DNA of 64,000 nt, from assembly GCA_008360975.2 (NCBI GenBank), contig CM039182.1:47690491-47754490 (forward strand), given 5' to 3'. The stretch is from Lichenostomus cassidix (lineage: Eukaryota; Chordata; Aves; Passeriformes; Meliphagidae). The notes beneath the pieces were generated by a model that was not told the origin of the DNA, made no database searches, and worked only from the letters and a program-made list of their open reading frames with translations. A program made the position numbers and the translations under genes. This document shows, one piece after another, positions 27,185 to 39,560 of this stretch (its first letter is position 1; each line of letters opens with the position of its first letter).

Positions 27185-27850
27185 ATTTTTTATGAGAACA
27201 GGATGGGTTGACCTTAGCTGACACCAGGTGACCACCAAAGCCACTCTCAGTCCTCAGCAGGAATGGAGGGAGAGAATAAAGTGGGAAAAACCCTCATGGG
27301 TCAAGACAAAGGCATTTTAATAAAGGAAAAACAAAGACTGAATGCAGAAGCAAATGAAAACAAAAGATTTGTTATCTATGTGCCAGCAGGCAGTAGCCAG
27401 ACACTTCCTGGGAAGTAAGGTGTCAGTATGCATAGTGGTTACTCTGCCTCCAATACAGACAATTCTTGACACCCCTCTGTCACTGAATAGATCCAGATCT
27501 CTTCTGTGCCCCTGTAGCCTGATGGCACTGAGCACCAGTGCCTACCAAGGCTTTTTACTTCTGTGGGTCTGATGTGCCAGGCAGTCAAATCCAATCGAAT
27601 CCAGTTAGCCTGGCCATCCCTTTTGTCCTCCTGGTCACACAGAAAGAACCCGAATGTGCCAAGCAGCACATGCTTGGGGCTCCCTTTCCCTCTGACCAGG
27701 ACATGAGAAGACTTATTTCTTGGGACATGTCTAACAGCCAAGGCGCTGACCAATAAGGATGAAGGTGTACAGAGATTGTCTTCAAAGTTTTGGGGAAGAC
27801 TTGACAAGACTTGAGGTATTGATATCTGGACAATACATTACCGCCAAACT
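27185..27850 (-). mobile_element. ERVL-type LTR, minus strand
   Basis: Read on the minus strand it ends with AAAATGCCTTTGTCTTGACC, a pyrimidine-rich CCCACTTTATTCTCTCCC block and a TCAGCTAAGGTCAACCCA terminus, the pattern of avian ERVL-like LTR 3' ends. Borders approximate. Confidence 0.5.
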
Positions 27851-27939
27851 GTTAGAATATTAAGCTGGAGCACTTCCTCCACACGGCCTGTGTGCACAGG
27901 ACATCCTTTGAATCTTTGGAGACCTCAAAATTGTTTAGA

Positions 27940-28329
27940 TCACTGTAGATGACTTTCATCACCACTAATCCTCTCAAAATGGATGCCTTTGTCTGTGGTA
28001 GGTACACATTCCTGGCAAGTTCGCAAGATCTTCATGGAATAGGTAGCTTGCTCTCCCATTTGAGAGGAGCCATCTCCAGAGACTGTAAATTGCTGACTCT
28101 TTACCACTCTCTCAACTCCCCAGTTTCTAGCCAAGGATCCCAGGTGTTGGGTTTCCTTACCTTCCAGCTGCTGACTGTTGTCCCATTGGGCAGAAATCCA
28201 CTCCCTTGTCTGGCAGCTATGATCTTCACACATACCTTGAAATTCTGACGAAGTCAGGGACTGGGTAGTTTCTGCTTCCTGTACGAATTCTCTCACTCCT
28301 TTTGTCCCCAAAAGCTGCGGGGAAAACAA
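27940..28329 (-). mobile_element. Possible ERV internal fragment after LTR C1
   Basis: A 129-codon open frame immediately downstream (minus strand) of the 3' end of LTR C1. I recognise no retroviral domain; assignment rests only on position next to the LTR. Confidence 0.3.
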
Positions 28330-28640
28330 AAAAACTCTCCAACAACATTATTAATGTTAGCGAATCAAGGCATTACTTTATTCTGGCCAGGATGTTGTTC
28401 TGGCCAGGATATGCAACAGAAATAATTTCATCCACATATTGCCCAGGTATGCAGAGAAAATCATTCCATGACACATGACTTCTAGTGGATTTTTCACATA
28501 TTTATACAGTCAAAACCCATAGAAATTCAGTGGTTCAATGTTCACTGATCCCAAATTACACAATTTTTTAATATTTGGCTTCTTACTGGTTACAGATTAC
28601 TTCACCACCAATACTAATTTGGTCCTCATTCCATGGTTCC
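28330..28640 (-). mobile_element. LTR family C, copy 1 (minus)
   Basis: Its reverse complement matches 29935-30225: a TATA block GACTGTATAAATATGTG, a TTCTCTGCATACCTGGGC block, AATAAAGTAATGCCTTGA and a TTGTTGGAGAGTTTTT 3' end before CCCCGCAG. The upstream limit is uncertain. Confidence 0.55.
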
Positions 28641-29934
28641 CTTATCAGTCTTTTCTGGACCAGGTGTCTCCAACCATGCAAGGATGCAATGTCTGGGGTT
28701 GATGTTTGTTAATTACTGTTGATGATTGCTTATCTGCTGATATCTGGGCTGACTACTCCCAATCTATGTAGATGTTAAGCTCATCATGTTTCTCCCTGTG
28801 AAACAGAGTCATTTGAAAAGAAACTTCAAATCTCTCTTCCCTTGGAAAAAGGCAAACAAACCTGACTAAAGTAATAAAATAAAAACTTTTAGAAGTTATA
28901 TACTTTCCAACAATTTCTCCAATTCTGTGTGTGCAGAAAAGTCATGCTATGAAAAACTAGTGTCCAAAAAGTAGACAGAGGAGTCCTGCAATTTCATTTG
29001 AATAAAGGGAGAGAATCCACCTGGCCATACCCCCAAGGGATCTCTCTCAAGGTTTTGAAGGGTGCAGCCTCCTTTAATCCTGAACTCTCAACCAATGTTG
29101 ACCTCTTCCTTTACCTACTGGCTGAGTTACTAGGAAGGTACGGCCTTCCTGAACTGCCTACTACTACATATTCCCCCTTGAACTTGTATTGTAATTTTCC
29201 ACTAAAGTTTGGAAGTTTAGGCTGTCAGGGTTCTGTTGACCCATCAGAAGCTCAGACTGTCTGGGATCTGCAGTAGACTTGTGCAGACCCATTACTCTTA
29301 TTACCCTAAGTTCCAAAGTTCAAACTTTCTGGATCAAACTGCCTGGGTTCTGTAACAAACTTGCAGGGCTTGATGTTGGTAGAGACATTAAGACCCATTT
29401 CGAAGACATGAGCACCCCTTTCTCCTGAAGACCCCCACAGCCATTCTTCCAACACCTGATTAGTTCTTTCAGACCAAGTCATTAGTGAAGACCCGTTTCT
29501 CCTGTCATTAGTGAAGACCCCCACACCCAATCTTCCAGATCAAGCCATTTGTGAAGACATCAGAATCCATTTTTCCGATCATTTGTCAAAGAACTGGCTT
29601 CTTGATCAGGCCTTTCCTCTTCCTCCTTCTCCTCCTTTACCAATTGACAGGATGGATCCCCTGTCTCTTTCTCATTACTGGAAGAATTGCTGTACCTGTT
29701 GTTTGGGTGTCTGTCTCAACCACATTCCTCTGAGACTACTGAGCTGTGGCTCCATAGACACAGGCCAGGACCCAGTACAGTGCTAGAAGCTGCTGGTTTT
29801 CACTGGGATAGGTAAGGTACCTTTCTATCAGTTTGTGGCATGTCAGTTTGCCAGGGTAACTTGCCTCTTCAGGTATGAATTTCCAGCCTTTGGAAAAGAA
29901 AAAACTGAAGAATGAAGAATCTAATTAGCATCAG

Positions 29935-30225
29935 AGGCAAGGAGATTCAGATCCAATGAGAGACTGAATAGTGGAGGTTTGCTCAACTTTGGACCAATGA
30001 ACACTGACCCAGTGCATTTCTATATATTTTTACTGTATAAAATGTCTGAAGAATCGAGTGAAAGCTATGTATCCTGGAATGATTCTCTCTGCACACCCGG
30101 GCTATGTTTAGATGTGATGATTTCTGTGGTACATCCTGGGCAGAACAGCATCCTGGCCAGATAATAAAGTAATGCCTTGACTCTCTAACATTAAAAATGT
30201 TGTTGGAGGGTTTTCCTTTTTCCCG
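29935..30225 (+). mobile_element. LTR family C, copy 2 (plus)
   Basis: Plus-strand homologue of copy 1: ACTGTATAAAATGTCTG TATA block, CTCTGCACACCCGGGC, ATAAAGTAATGCCTTGAC and TTGTTGGAGGGTTTTC before CCCGCAG. The upstream region 28990-29930 may be its longer U3; imperfect repeats of CATTAGTGAAGACCC lie at about 29480-29560. Confidence 0.55.
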
Positions 30226-30237
30226 CAGATTCGGTGA

Positions 30238-30452
30238 CAGAACATCCTTTTGGCCAGTTTGGGCCAGCTGTCCTGGCAGTATCCCCTCCCAAGATCTTGC
30301 CCACCCCAAGCCTACTGGTGAGGGAGGAATGTTGGGAGAGATGAGTGGCCAAAGCACTGGTGTGTTATCAACACTTTTCAGCTCCCAAAGCAAAGTACAG
30401 CACGGTGGGGGCTGCTGGCGGGGAAATTAACTCCATCCCAGCCAGCCCGGAC
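30238..30452 (-). mobile_element. ERVL-type LTR fragment (family D), minus
   Basis: Shares blocks with the fuller copy at 55038-55581: CCTTTTGGCCAGTTTGGG, CAGCTGTCCTGGC, GTGTGTTATCAACAC and a terminal TTAACTCCATCCCAGCC. Confidence 0.7.
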
Positions 30453-30729
30453 ACGGAGGAAGGCGTGCAGGCAATAATTCTCAATGCCAGAGAAAAACTC
30501 GACTAGAAACGTGGTTCACGGAGAGATTAATTACTGAACGATGTCGGGTGAAGTATTCATCTTTGGCTTATTGATCCGCTTTTCGGTGTGAAAAGATCAT
30601 GGGAAACGATAAATTAGGAAACAATTGCATCACAGGGGGATAAGCCTTCACTCCCTGGACCATCCTTGCACAGTGGAAGACCAAAGCAGCCCCAGCTTCC
30701 CCTGAGCAGGGGCTGTCCTGAGAAACCAA

Positions 30730-31480
30730 AGGGACAGCACGGCGCCTCAGGGACGCGGCAGTGCCCGCGGCGCAGACGAACGCTGATTTCTCACGTATCC
30801 TGAAGGCACAGCTACGTCATTTTAAAAAATGGCACTTCCTACACTTCCCACTGCGGCGGGAACCCAGAGCCATCCCCGAGTCACTTCCTGAACGTTCCGG
30901 CGGGACATGGACGGCCCGTACCACCCAGCCCCGCCGCACTCCCGGCTGCGGGTCGCGGCGGGCGGCGACGACACCTCCCGGGGCGGGGCGGTCTCGTTCC
31001 GATTCCCCGAGCACGGCGGATTTGTTTCGACTCCCCCACTCCCACGGTGACGCGGGCGGCGGGGGCGGGACGCGGGGCGGAGAGTTTGGGGGCGACAAGC
31101 GGAGCTCGCCCGGGCGGCGGCGGGGGACGGGCAGGTAGGTGGGTGCGCTGCCTCGGCGACCCCTTGTCCCCCCTCACTCTCCCCGGTGAGGGCAGCGCGG
31201 GAATCGGCCGCCCGCCGCTCCGTGCGGGATGCCGGGGTGAGGCGGGCCAGCCGCCGCGGCGGGAGCTGCCCGCGCCCCCTGCGCCGCTCCGTCGGTGCTT
31301 CGTGCACCACGGGGCAGCCGCGGCCCCTGGGGATGGCTCCCCGCCTCGGTGGAGCTGTTGGGAGCTTCCTGCATCCTGGAACAGTTCCGGAGAGGGGACG
31401 TGCTGTGCCCCGCTGAGGAGCGGGGGTGCGGGATTTGGCGTGTGGGCAGCGCGGGTGGCTGTGCTGCTTGGGAAGCCTGC
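30730..31480 (+). promoter_or_regulatory. TRANK1: CpG island, likely TRANK1 promoter and 5' untranslated exon
   Basis: Sharp rise in GC and CpG. It includes a CGTCA CRE half-site (30815-30819), two ACTTCC ETS-type cores (about 30834 and 30881) and a GGGGCGGGGCGG Sp1 box near 30980. The first coding exon of TRANK1 has only one base between its acceptor and the ATG, so a 5' untranslated exon must lie upstream. Candidate donors here are GCAG/GTAGGT (after 31134) and CCCG/GTGAGG (after 31185). The exact exon is not determinable from sequence alone. Confidence 0.65.
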
Positions 31481-32156
31481 CAGGGAATGTGTGGGGTGGT
31501 TGAGAGAGAAGGAGAAGAGTGCATTCTTGCTCCGGCCAGGCATCTGGGAGTGTGTGTTGGCCTGGTACGGTGTGCGCAGGGGAGGTGGGGGAGATGTGAT
31601 GCCGTGCCCGTGCTTGAAAAGAAGAGGGAGAACTCCTTTAGCGTAGCCCGGAGCAAAGCATTGTCTTCAGTGGTTTTGGATCCTTTCCCTGAAAAGCAAA
31701 ACTCTTGTACGAGGTCGTGGAGTGGTCACATAACAAAACAGACTTTTTCAACTGGAAAGGAGTTTGAGCACAGTGTGCAGTCTAGAAGAATAAATGAAGA
31801 AGGATCTCTCACCAGCTTTTGTATTTTTTTTTCACGATATACAGAAAATTCAAGTTGATGAAATGGGTTTATTGCGAATGGGAAGAGGCTTTGCTTTCCC
31901 ATGAAAACATGCCAGAGGGAGTATTTCCTACCACTGTGTTTTACTAACATGAAATTACATTTGTCAGGCATTGGCTGTGAACTGCACAAGCTTGAAAACC
32001 TTGATGTTGGGGCAGTCTTGATGTTTTGGTCTTGGGTGGTTTTTTTTTGGTTTGTTTTTGTTTGGTTATATTTTCCTCGTTCCAGAGTCAATATCCTCTG
32101 GAATGAATCTATACAAAGGAAAAATGCAGGCTGTTTGTTGCCATTTCTCTTACCAG
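31481..32156. other. TRANK1 putative intron 1, 5' part
   Basis: No exon seen; T-rich tract near 32040. Confidence 0.5.
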
Positions 32157-32665
32157 GTCGTAGAATCGTAGGAAATGCTGAGTTGGAGGGGACTTATCAG
32201 GATCTTTGAGCCCTACTCCTGGCCCTGCAGAGGACAGCCACCCCAAGAATCACACCATGTGCCTGAGAGTGTTGTCCAAGTGCTTCTTAACTGAGACAGG
32301 CTTGGTGCTGTGACCACTTCCCTGGGGTATCCAATCTAAACCTCCTCTTAATCAAACTTCAGGCCATTTCTTAAGGTCCTGTCACTGGTCATGAGAGTGA
32401 AGAGATCAGTGTCTGCCCCTCCCCTTCCCCTCATGAGGAAGTTGCAGACTGCAATGGGATCTCCCCTCAGTCTCCCCCAAGCTGAACAGACCAAGTGACC
32501 TCAGCCGCTCCCCATGCAGCTTCCTCTTCAGACCCTTCACCATCCTCGTGGTCCTCCTTTGTATGCTCTCCAACTGCTTAACGTCTTTTTATTTTGTGGT
32601 GCCCAAAACTGCACATAGTATTCAAGGTGAGGCCACAGCAGTGCAAAGAAGAGCAGGGCAATGAT
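32157..32665 (-). mobile_element. CR1 LINE fragment, minus
   Basis: Begins TCGTAGAATCGTAGGAAATG (reverse of the CR1 3' end) and continues through CCCCAAGCTGAACAGACCAA and GCCCAAAACTGCACATAGTA, classical avian CR1 sequence. Confidence 0.92.
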
Positions 32666-33234
32666 GACAGGAACATTGCTAGGCTGAGCAAACAACTGCA
32701 ACAATGCAAACATCTCTCTCTTGGGCTGAGTTAGGTCTCCTATAAGGGCTGAACTGGACTAGGGATTTGAAGATTGTTGTTTCAGAGAGAAACAGAAAGG
32801 TTAGCTTTTCCGACTGTTGTGAGGTTTTGGTGGCTTTTGTGTTGACATGGCAATGACACTGTGTAAACAGAATATTGAACATGCTTTTGCATCTTTTTTT
32901 TTTTTTACATAAAATGGAAGATGCAAGTATTTTCTTAATTTACTGGAAATCATAGGTATTTATGTGTATGAACAGATGTGTTTCTTGAAAATGCAACTCC
33001 AGATGTGGCTCGACTGTATGTTTACTTAGGTATAACTTGTAGGTTACACAGAGGGAAGAATCATTTGAAGCTGAAGACAAGTCTGTTTTGTTTCCCTTAC
33101 CAAAACAGGATGTGCTGGGGAGCAAGGCCAGACCTGTTGCTGCTGCAAGCTGTGAAGCAGTCTTCAACAAAGGGTAGTCACATGTGATTGGCCTGAGTTC
33201 AGCTTGCGAGGAAAGGAGGAAGGATGTTCTGAGG

Positions 33235-33510
33235 TGTCATCTGGTTTTGGCTGGCATAGAGTTAATTTTCTTCCTAATAGCTGGTGTGGTGCTGTGCTTT
33301 GGATTTAGGATGAGAATAATGTTGATAAAATACTGATGTTTTTGTTGTTGCTAAGCAGTGCTAATCCTAAGTCAAGCATTTTTCAGCTTGTCCCACCAGT
33401 GGGGAGGCTGGATGAGGGCACAGGAAGCTGGGAGGGGACACATCTGGAACAGCTAACCTGAACTTTCTGAAGGAATATTCCATACCATAGAGTGTCATGC
33501 TGATCTGCCA
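33235..33510 (+). mobile_element. ERVL-type LTR (family D), 5' part
   Basis: TGTCATCTGGTTTTGGCTGG start, then GGATTTAGGATGAGAATAAT and CTAACCTGAACTTTCTGAA, homologous to the copies at 37358, 39561 and 55038. The 3' half is not recognisable. Confidence 0.75.
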
Positions 33511-35217
33511 GGTTTCTGTTGCCCTGTCCATGAGTGTGAAACTCTCATTTTCCAGGGTCTAAATAGGTACAGAGCTGGTGTCCTGGGGTGTGTGCACCCA
33601 TCTGTTTTTGTGAAAGGTGTTGTCTTGTTCCCAGTGCTGTGCTTTTGATGTCCATTTCCTTGCTATGTCTCTTCCTTGCCTTGTACCTTTGCTGTGTGCA
33701 AGTGAACCACAAATCCCTGCTCTAAAGATTAGTATAATTTCAGTGTCTACCTCTTGAGGTTTTGCTTGGGTTTCTGCTCATCAGCAGGGCTGGCCCAACT
33801 TCTGGGTGGGTTTGGGTCCTGTTCCTGTAGCCCTGTTTGGTGGGCATGCATCTGAAGAACTGAGCTGCCAAGCCGTGTCAGCTGTGAGACATCAGGCAGC
33901 TGGGCTTTGTTATTAGCAATAATTGCTTTCTAACAGTTTGCACAAAAGAAAGCAACATACAATGGTAATCTGAAAAGGAGGACCTTGGGAGGTCATTCAG
34001 GCCAGCCCTGCCCAGAGCAGGGCCCTAGCCCAGAGCCTAAGCCTTGCTGTGTGTGTATTGTGCTTTATAGCTTGTTTCATTCAGACTTTGCACATATCTT
34101 CCTTATCTGGTTTGTATGTGGTGTTTGAGGTTGATAGGCCTTTGAGACATCTGTGCTAATTTCATCCTCGGGTGCATTTGCCAAGTGTTGATAAGGATGT
34201 ATGTCTTGTTTCTGACAATGTCTGTGCCCTACAATCATCAGTTTGCTACGGAGCACATTTCCAGGGACAAGCTTGGTATAAAATAAAGAGCAGCCTGGGA
34301 TGTTCTGTCTCACTCTGTGCACCCCAGCCATTTAACATCTTTTGAAAGCACAGGGAGAACTTGGAAGTTGCACAGCTGACTTCCAGAATACAGAAATAGT
34401 GCTTGCAGGCTAGACTCAGTTCAGTTGAGAATCAAGACTGAGACATGCTTTGCGCTGTCAAGGTGGGCTGATTCAGCGTGGTACTGCACCAGTGAGGCTA
34501 CAGAAAGGTAGCCTGAATTCCCCTAGTATTACTTCTGCCTGAACACTTAGGAAGGAAGGGTGTCTGGAGACACAACACTCTGTAAATGGTATTGAGGGTT
34601 GCTTGTGTCCTGTGATGGAGGTTGTGTACAGGTCTCCAGTTTAGATTAAACAACCAATAAAGTTTTCTCTCTATTCACTTACCTGGGAAATAATTTCCTT
34701 TGTCCTTTTAGAGGCAAACAGCTCCAGAAGTGTGTGCTGTCTTTATTTTTGGAGTACTGTGATGCATAGGGCACTGACTGATCATAGAGCCCAGGAGCAA
34801 TAATGAAATTTCATTTGGTCCATTTTGTGCTGAGTTCAGGGCAACATACACTGATAAGAGGCTATCACTATGCTGCTCTGCTTGCACTAATCTAGTCCAA
34901 ATTTGCTCTAGAATCTCGTTCATCATTTTCCAAGTGGTGCTGGCTTTTATTTGGGAGCAAAGGGTCTTTGAGGCACTTCCAAGCTCTGGTACAAGTCTGG
35001 CAAAGTGATGCCTTGCAGAATTTTTTATTGTTTTGTAGCACGGAGTAAGAATCTGTCTATAGAAAGGCTATCTCTGTCTATCTATCTGAATATATCCCTG
35101 ATGATAGGGATGTCTAATGAGAAGCTGTCTAAGTTAAAGGCTTTTCATTTGAGTTGACCAATTTCTCCAAGACGAGCTGAGATTTTACAAGGGCTGAACA
35201 TAAGATCTTCATGTTCA
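33511..35217. other. TRANK1 putative intron 1, no gene seen
   Basis: No exon or repeat boundary recognised; a short TCTGTCTA/TCTATC-rich patch lies near 35055-35085. Confidence 0.5.
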
Positions 35218-35223
35218 TGTTAG

Positions 35224-35487
35224 TGTCGCTGTTGAGCCGCTAGCAGAGAAGGAAAACCCGGATTCTCAGTGTAGCATAGAAAAAAGCGCTTTATTATTTG
35301 AATCCAACATATATATAGACTTTTCAGAGGTCACCCAGATTGGTCAGCCAGAAACCTCCCTCTAGGCCTGATTGGCCAGGCCTGAACTGTCCAAATCTTG
35401 AGACACTGTAACAACAACATCCAAACTTTATCTTTGTTTATAAAACACAGCGGAATGTTCTCACGAGAAAGACCTGTGCTAGCCACA
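35224..35487 (-). mobile_element. Solo LTR, family A (264 bp), antisense to TRANK1
   Basis: Reverse complement of the family-A LTR (TGTGGCTAGCACAGG at its 5' end, read from 35487). Perfect 6-bp target duplication TGTTAG at 35218-35223 and 35488-35493. The inverted TATATATAT and TTATTATTTGA blocks are its TATA and polyadenylation regions. Confidence 0.95.
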
Positions 35488-35493
35488 TGTTAG

Positions 35494-37357
35494 TGTTTTT
35501 CAATATCTCTCTCTTCATGAGATACTGGTTGAACACTCAATTAAAATATTGTTCAGATAGTCACAAACACCACAATGACCTTTTTCCAGACTATACAGAT
35601 CCATGAGGATGTCCATGTCTGAATCTCAACTTCTTTCCTCTTCCACAGAGATTTCCAAATATGTCTGCTTATAGTCTGGTCAGTTATTACCTGTTCATTT
35701 TTGTCTCTGCTGTTTCTCCAGGGCCTCCTCTACAAGTACAGGTGATTTCCATATTTTTCATTTGACTTTTGATCATTCAATGGGAAACTGAAAGAAGAAC
35801 ACTTTTTCCTGCTTTTTAATGTCAAGGTTATGCTTGTATGCATTTAAAGGAGACTGTGTTCTTAAAATATGTCTTTAGTAGCTGTTGTTAGGAAAACAGG
35901 TAAAACTGGCTAGTGAACAGAGCACTGCCATAGTTATGGCCTCTTGGAGCCTTTTCGTCCTGTATTTTTTCTTTTTTTACTGGGTCTGCCCTGACATTCA
36001 CATATGCCTATATCAGGAAGTGGAAGACTTACAGAAAACTTGGAAGGCCTGAATGCAGTGTCTTTTTACTTTGTGCAGGACTGCCTGCACATATTGTGCC
36101 AGTGGTGGGCACATGGCTGCAGGGGTGCCTCTGGTGTAGCAGAAGGGGTGACATGACGGTTCTTTCTTGCTGGCATCATGCTCTTGGAGCCAGCATGCTT
36201 TTGTTGAACGAAAGCTAATAGAGCCCTGAGGTTTCCTGTTGAGAAAACATGAATTATTTGAATGCTGATTAAATGTATTTAGTTGTCATTCAACTGCAGT
36301 GTAGATGTTGGGCTTTTGTCTCACCACCACATGACAGTTTGTAATGTCTGCCTTTGGGTTAATGAGGAAGTATGAATGATTTGTCTGCTTAATACGACTG
36401 AGGAAAGCAGTCTTTAGAAGTCAGATTTCCTGAAAACAGGAGGATTCTTACTTGTCACTGTTCTTTTAATTCAGGTGCAGAACTCCTAAGATTGCTGTAC
36501 TTCATTTATTGCTTGCATTATGGAGATCTACTGTGCCTGGAGAGTAAAAACATTATTCTACTACTGAGTAATGCCATAGGGATGGATACTTAAAGCTTAA
36601 CTTTCAGGATCAACAATAGTTAAAAGCTTGGCTGTGTAGACCTTCTGCTTTTTTTCTGTAAATTAAACAGTATCATGCAGTTTCTCTTTTTAAAATGTGT
36701 AAAGCAGATGCAGACAGAAAAACCAATGGCTTGGGTTCACTCTCAGATTTCTAAAGTTTTTAGCATTGCCAGCTTCAGATGTTCAGAAAGCACAAGCTAG
36801 CCTCTTGAGACCAATAGCTGGCGTAAAGAACACAACATTTTTCAATAGTGACAAATGGCTTTTCTGGGCAGCCTCCATTTGTGTTTTCAAAATTATCTTC
36901 TGAAGCGAGAGGAATCAAAACTTCGTATTGAACCACTCTGAAGCTGCCCTGCTTCTGACAGCAGTCTGACTGAAGCAGTTCAGTGGGACACTGACCAGCA
37001 CTGCAACATAAGAGTTGATGACATGTAAAGTAAACGGGAATTTTGACCACTGGCAGCAGTAGGGTTTGGAGCAGATCGTTTCTGACTTAACTGTATAATC
37101 TCTTGTTGTAATTCGGTGAGTAAAAATTAATGTGCTTCATTTTGCTGTCATGGTCTTGCTGGTGGTCTCAAGAGTCATAAAAAAGGTAAACAGAGTAGGC
37201 CATGTTGTCTGTTTCATTTTTTTGTTTGTTTCTCTTTTATTTCTGTGAATGGTAAGGTTTGAACAATACACTGGGATGAGTCTCTTAGACTTTACAGTAT
37301 CCCCACACCTTTATGTGTTTCGTAGACTCCGTAGACAAACCCCATGGTTTCATGAGG
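35494..37357. other. TRANK1 putative intron 1, no gene seen
   Basis: Unique AT-rich sequence without recognised exon or repeat. Confidence 0.5.
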
Positions 37358-37890
37358 GAAACCTGGGTCTGGCTGGCATGGAGTTACTTTTCGTTATAGT
37401 AGCTGGTCTGGTGCTTTAAATTTGTGAGCAAAATTATGCTGATAACACAGTAATGTTTTAGCTGTTGCTGAGCAGCATTTGCAGAGCATTGGGGCCTTCT
37501 CTGTTCTTCACTCTACCTCCCAGTAAATAGATTTGGGTTGCACAAGAGGTTAGGAGGGGACACAACTGGGCAGATGACCCAAACTGACTGAAGGGATAGT
37601 CCATGCCATGCAGCATCATGCTCAGCAATGACAACAGAGAGGAGGGAACTTAGAGGGATTAGCCTTCCCTGTCTTGGGAACTGGATAGGCATTGTTCTGT
37701 GTCAGGGAGGTAGTTAATGATTGCCTTTGCATCACTTGTTTTGTTATCTTTCTTCTCCCAGGTCTCTTTTGGTTACTGAACAATTTTGTATCTTGACCCA
37801 CAAATTTTCTTGGTTGTACTTCTTGCTTTTCTCTTTCCCCATCTCTCTGAGGATCGGGGGGGATGCAAACACTTAGCTGCCCATGAGGGT
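37358..37890 (+). mobile_element. ERVL-type LTR (family D)
   Basis: CTGGGTCTGGCTGGCATGGA start, GCTGATAACACAGTAATG, GACCCAAACTGACTGAAGG and a 3' CTTGACCCACAAATTTTC block. Moderately diverged from the 39561 copy. Confidence 0.75.
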
Positions 37891-37966
37891 TAACCCACAG
37901 CACTCATGCCCAAAAAATCTTCCTACAGTTAACCCACAGCACTCACGCCCAAAAAATCTTCCTATA
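37889..37966. repeat. 39-bp tandem duplication
   Basis: Two copies of a 39-base unit beginning GTTAACCCACAGCACTCA (37889-37927 and 37928-37966), differing at two or three positions, at the 3' edge of the LTR. Confidence 0.93.
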
Positions 37967-39560
37967 GTTATATCCAGATACAGCTGTGACTTTTATTGGT
38001 GCCAATTAAGGTAGAGTAATAGACAACATTTTTGTTTAATGCTCCTCGCTCTTGATAGACTTTACATAATAGGGCCTCAGTTAGTCCATTAATTTTGAGT
38101 TAAAATTGTTTATGCTGCAGGAAGATGTTGGGCAATAGCAAGACATGCTGTGCTGGTCTGCATGGTGATTCTTTTGGATTGTTAACTTAGATGTCAGATT
38201 TGCATGCCCAGTGTATCTCTTGGGTCTACAAACTTGGGTGTAGTTGCTAAAGCCCACGGCAGACATCCCAGTTATTTAAATAGTTTACAGTTTGAAGTTT
38301 TGGCTGGGAAACTCCAGTTCTGGAAAAGGATGAGAATTTGTGTTCTGGTGAAAATTCCTGCTGCCTGGAAAGGGGAGGGCATACCGCCTTCTGATGTGAA
38401 ACAGGGAGTTCAGTTCCAAAATTTCTCAGCACAGGACATGTTTGAGAGTCTTTTTAAAATTATTGTTGCAATTGGGGGTCTTTTGCTGTACAGTGGAAAA
38501 AAAAATTCAATACTTTTATTTGTACTTGTACTTTTAGTGTATTCCAGAGAAAATTAAGGTAAAAATATAATTCCAGAGAAAAAAGTGACATTGAGTACCA
38601 GCACAGCTTTCTTAAAAAAAAAAAAACCAAAAAAAACTCCACCAACTTGAAACTAAACTATAATTTGGAAAACCACTGGTTCATGTGTATTTCTACTCAA
38701 AGAAACTCCCGTGTAGCTGAACTATATTGTTATTATTCTTGAGAAAATAATTTCTCAAACTTTGTGGTGATAAAGAATTGAAATCTGAAAGAATTACACA
38801 AAAGATGAGGCAGAATCATCTTTTAGCCCTTGTATTTTTCCTTAGTTCTGTTACTCCATTTTTTTTTCCTTTTTTTCACCTTAATAATGCTCATAGCATG
38901 CAGTGTAAAAGAAGTTCTGAATATGTTACGAGTACACTTGATTGGCTGTCTGGAGAAGTAATGTTTTTCAAGTATATACTGTATGCAGATTGCTCAGTGA
39001 AGCGATGATTTAATTTGCCTGGGATAGAAGTAAAAATTGCTCCTCTAGCATGACTCGTTGTACCTCCCCCAAGTAGATGGGACCTCTTTTTCTTCAGTTT
39101 AGTTTTTATCCAGGATTTTATCTGTTCTTGGTGCTTCACTGGAATTAGCAAGATGATGCTTTGATTACAGACATTATCACAGAGTGTTTATTTAAGTAGG
39201 ACATAATTTTTGACGGGTCATTTCCCAGCCAAGCAGTTTAGATCTGAGCTTTATGGTTTTACCTGGTTCTGCTGCTGCCTCTTCAGAGTTGTGGACTGCT
39301 GCTCTCCTGTCTGCTTAGTGCAATTGTGAGCCTGTCAAGCGCTTTTTGTGCTTGGATAAATGCAAAGGCACGGTGCCATCCATAGCTTGCCTCATCATGC
39401 CTCTGTGCTCACAAGACAGCACTGATTCTCTGTGTTTCAGGCTCATCATGAGGAGTACTATACAGAAAATATGTCAGTAATGTTTGTTGCTTTGTCTGTA
39501 AATTCATATACTTAAAAATATCTAGTTTGCCCTGTTGTTAAGAGATCCTGCTGATATTTT
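37967..39560. other. TRANK1 putative intron 1, no gene seen
   Basis: No exon recognised; poly-A run near 38613. Confidence 0.5.

Noticed and set aside
30761..31646. Several 120-220-codon frames in the TRANK1 CpG island
   Set aside because: GC-rich sequence is poor in stop codons; the frames overlap on both strands and none resembles a known protein.
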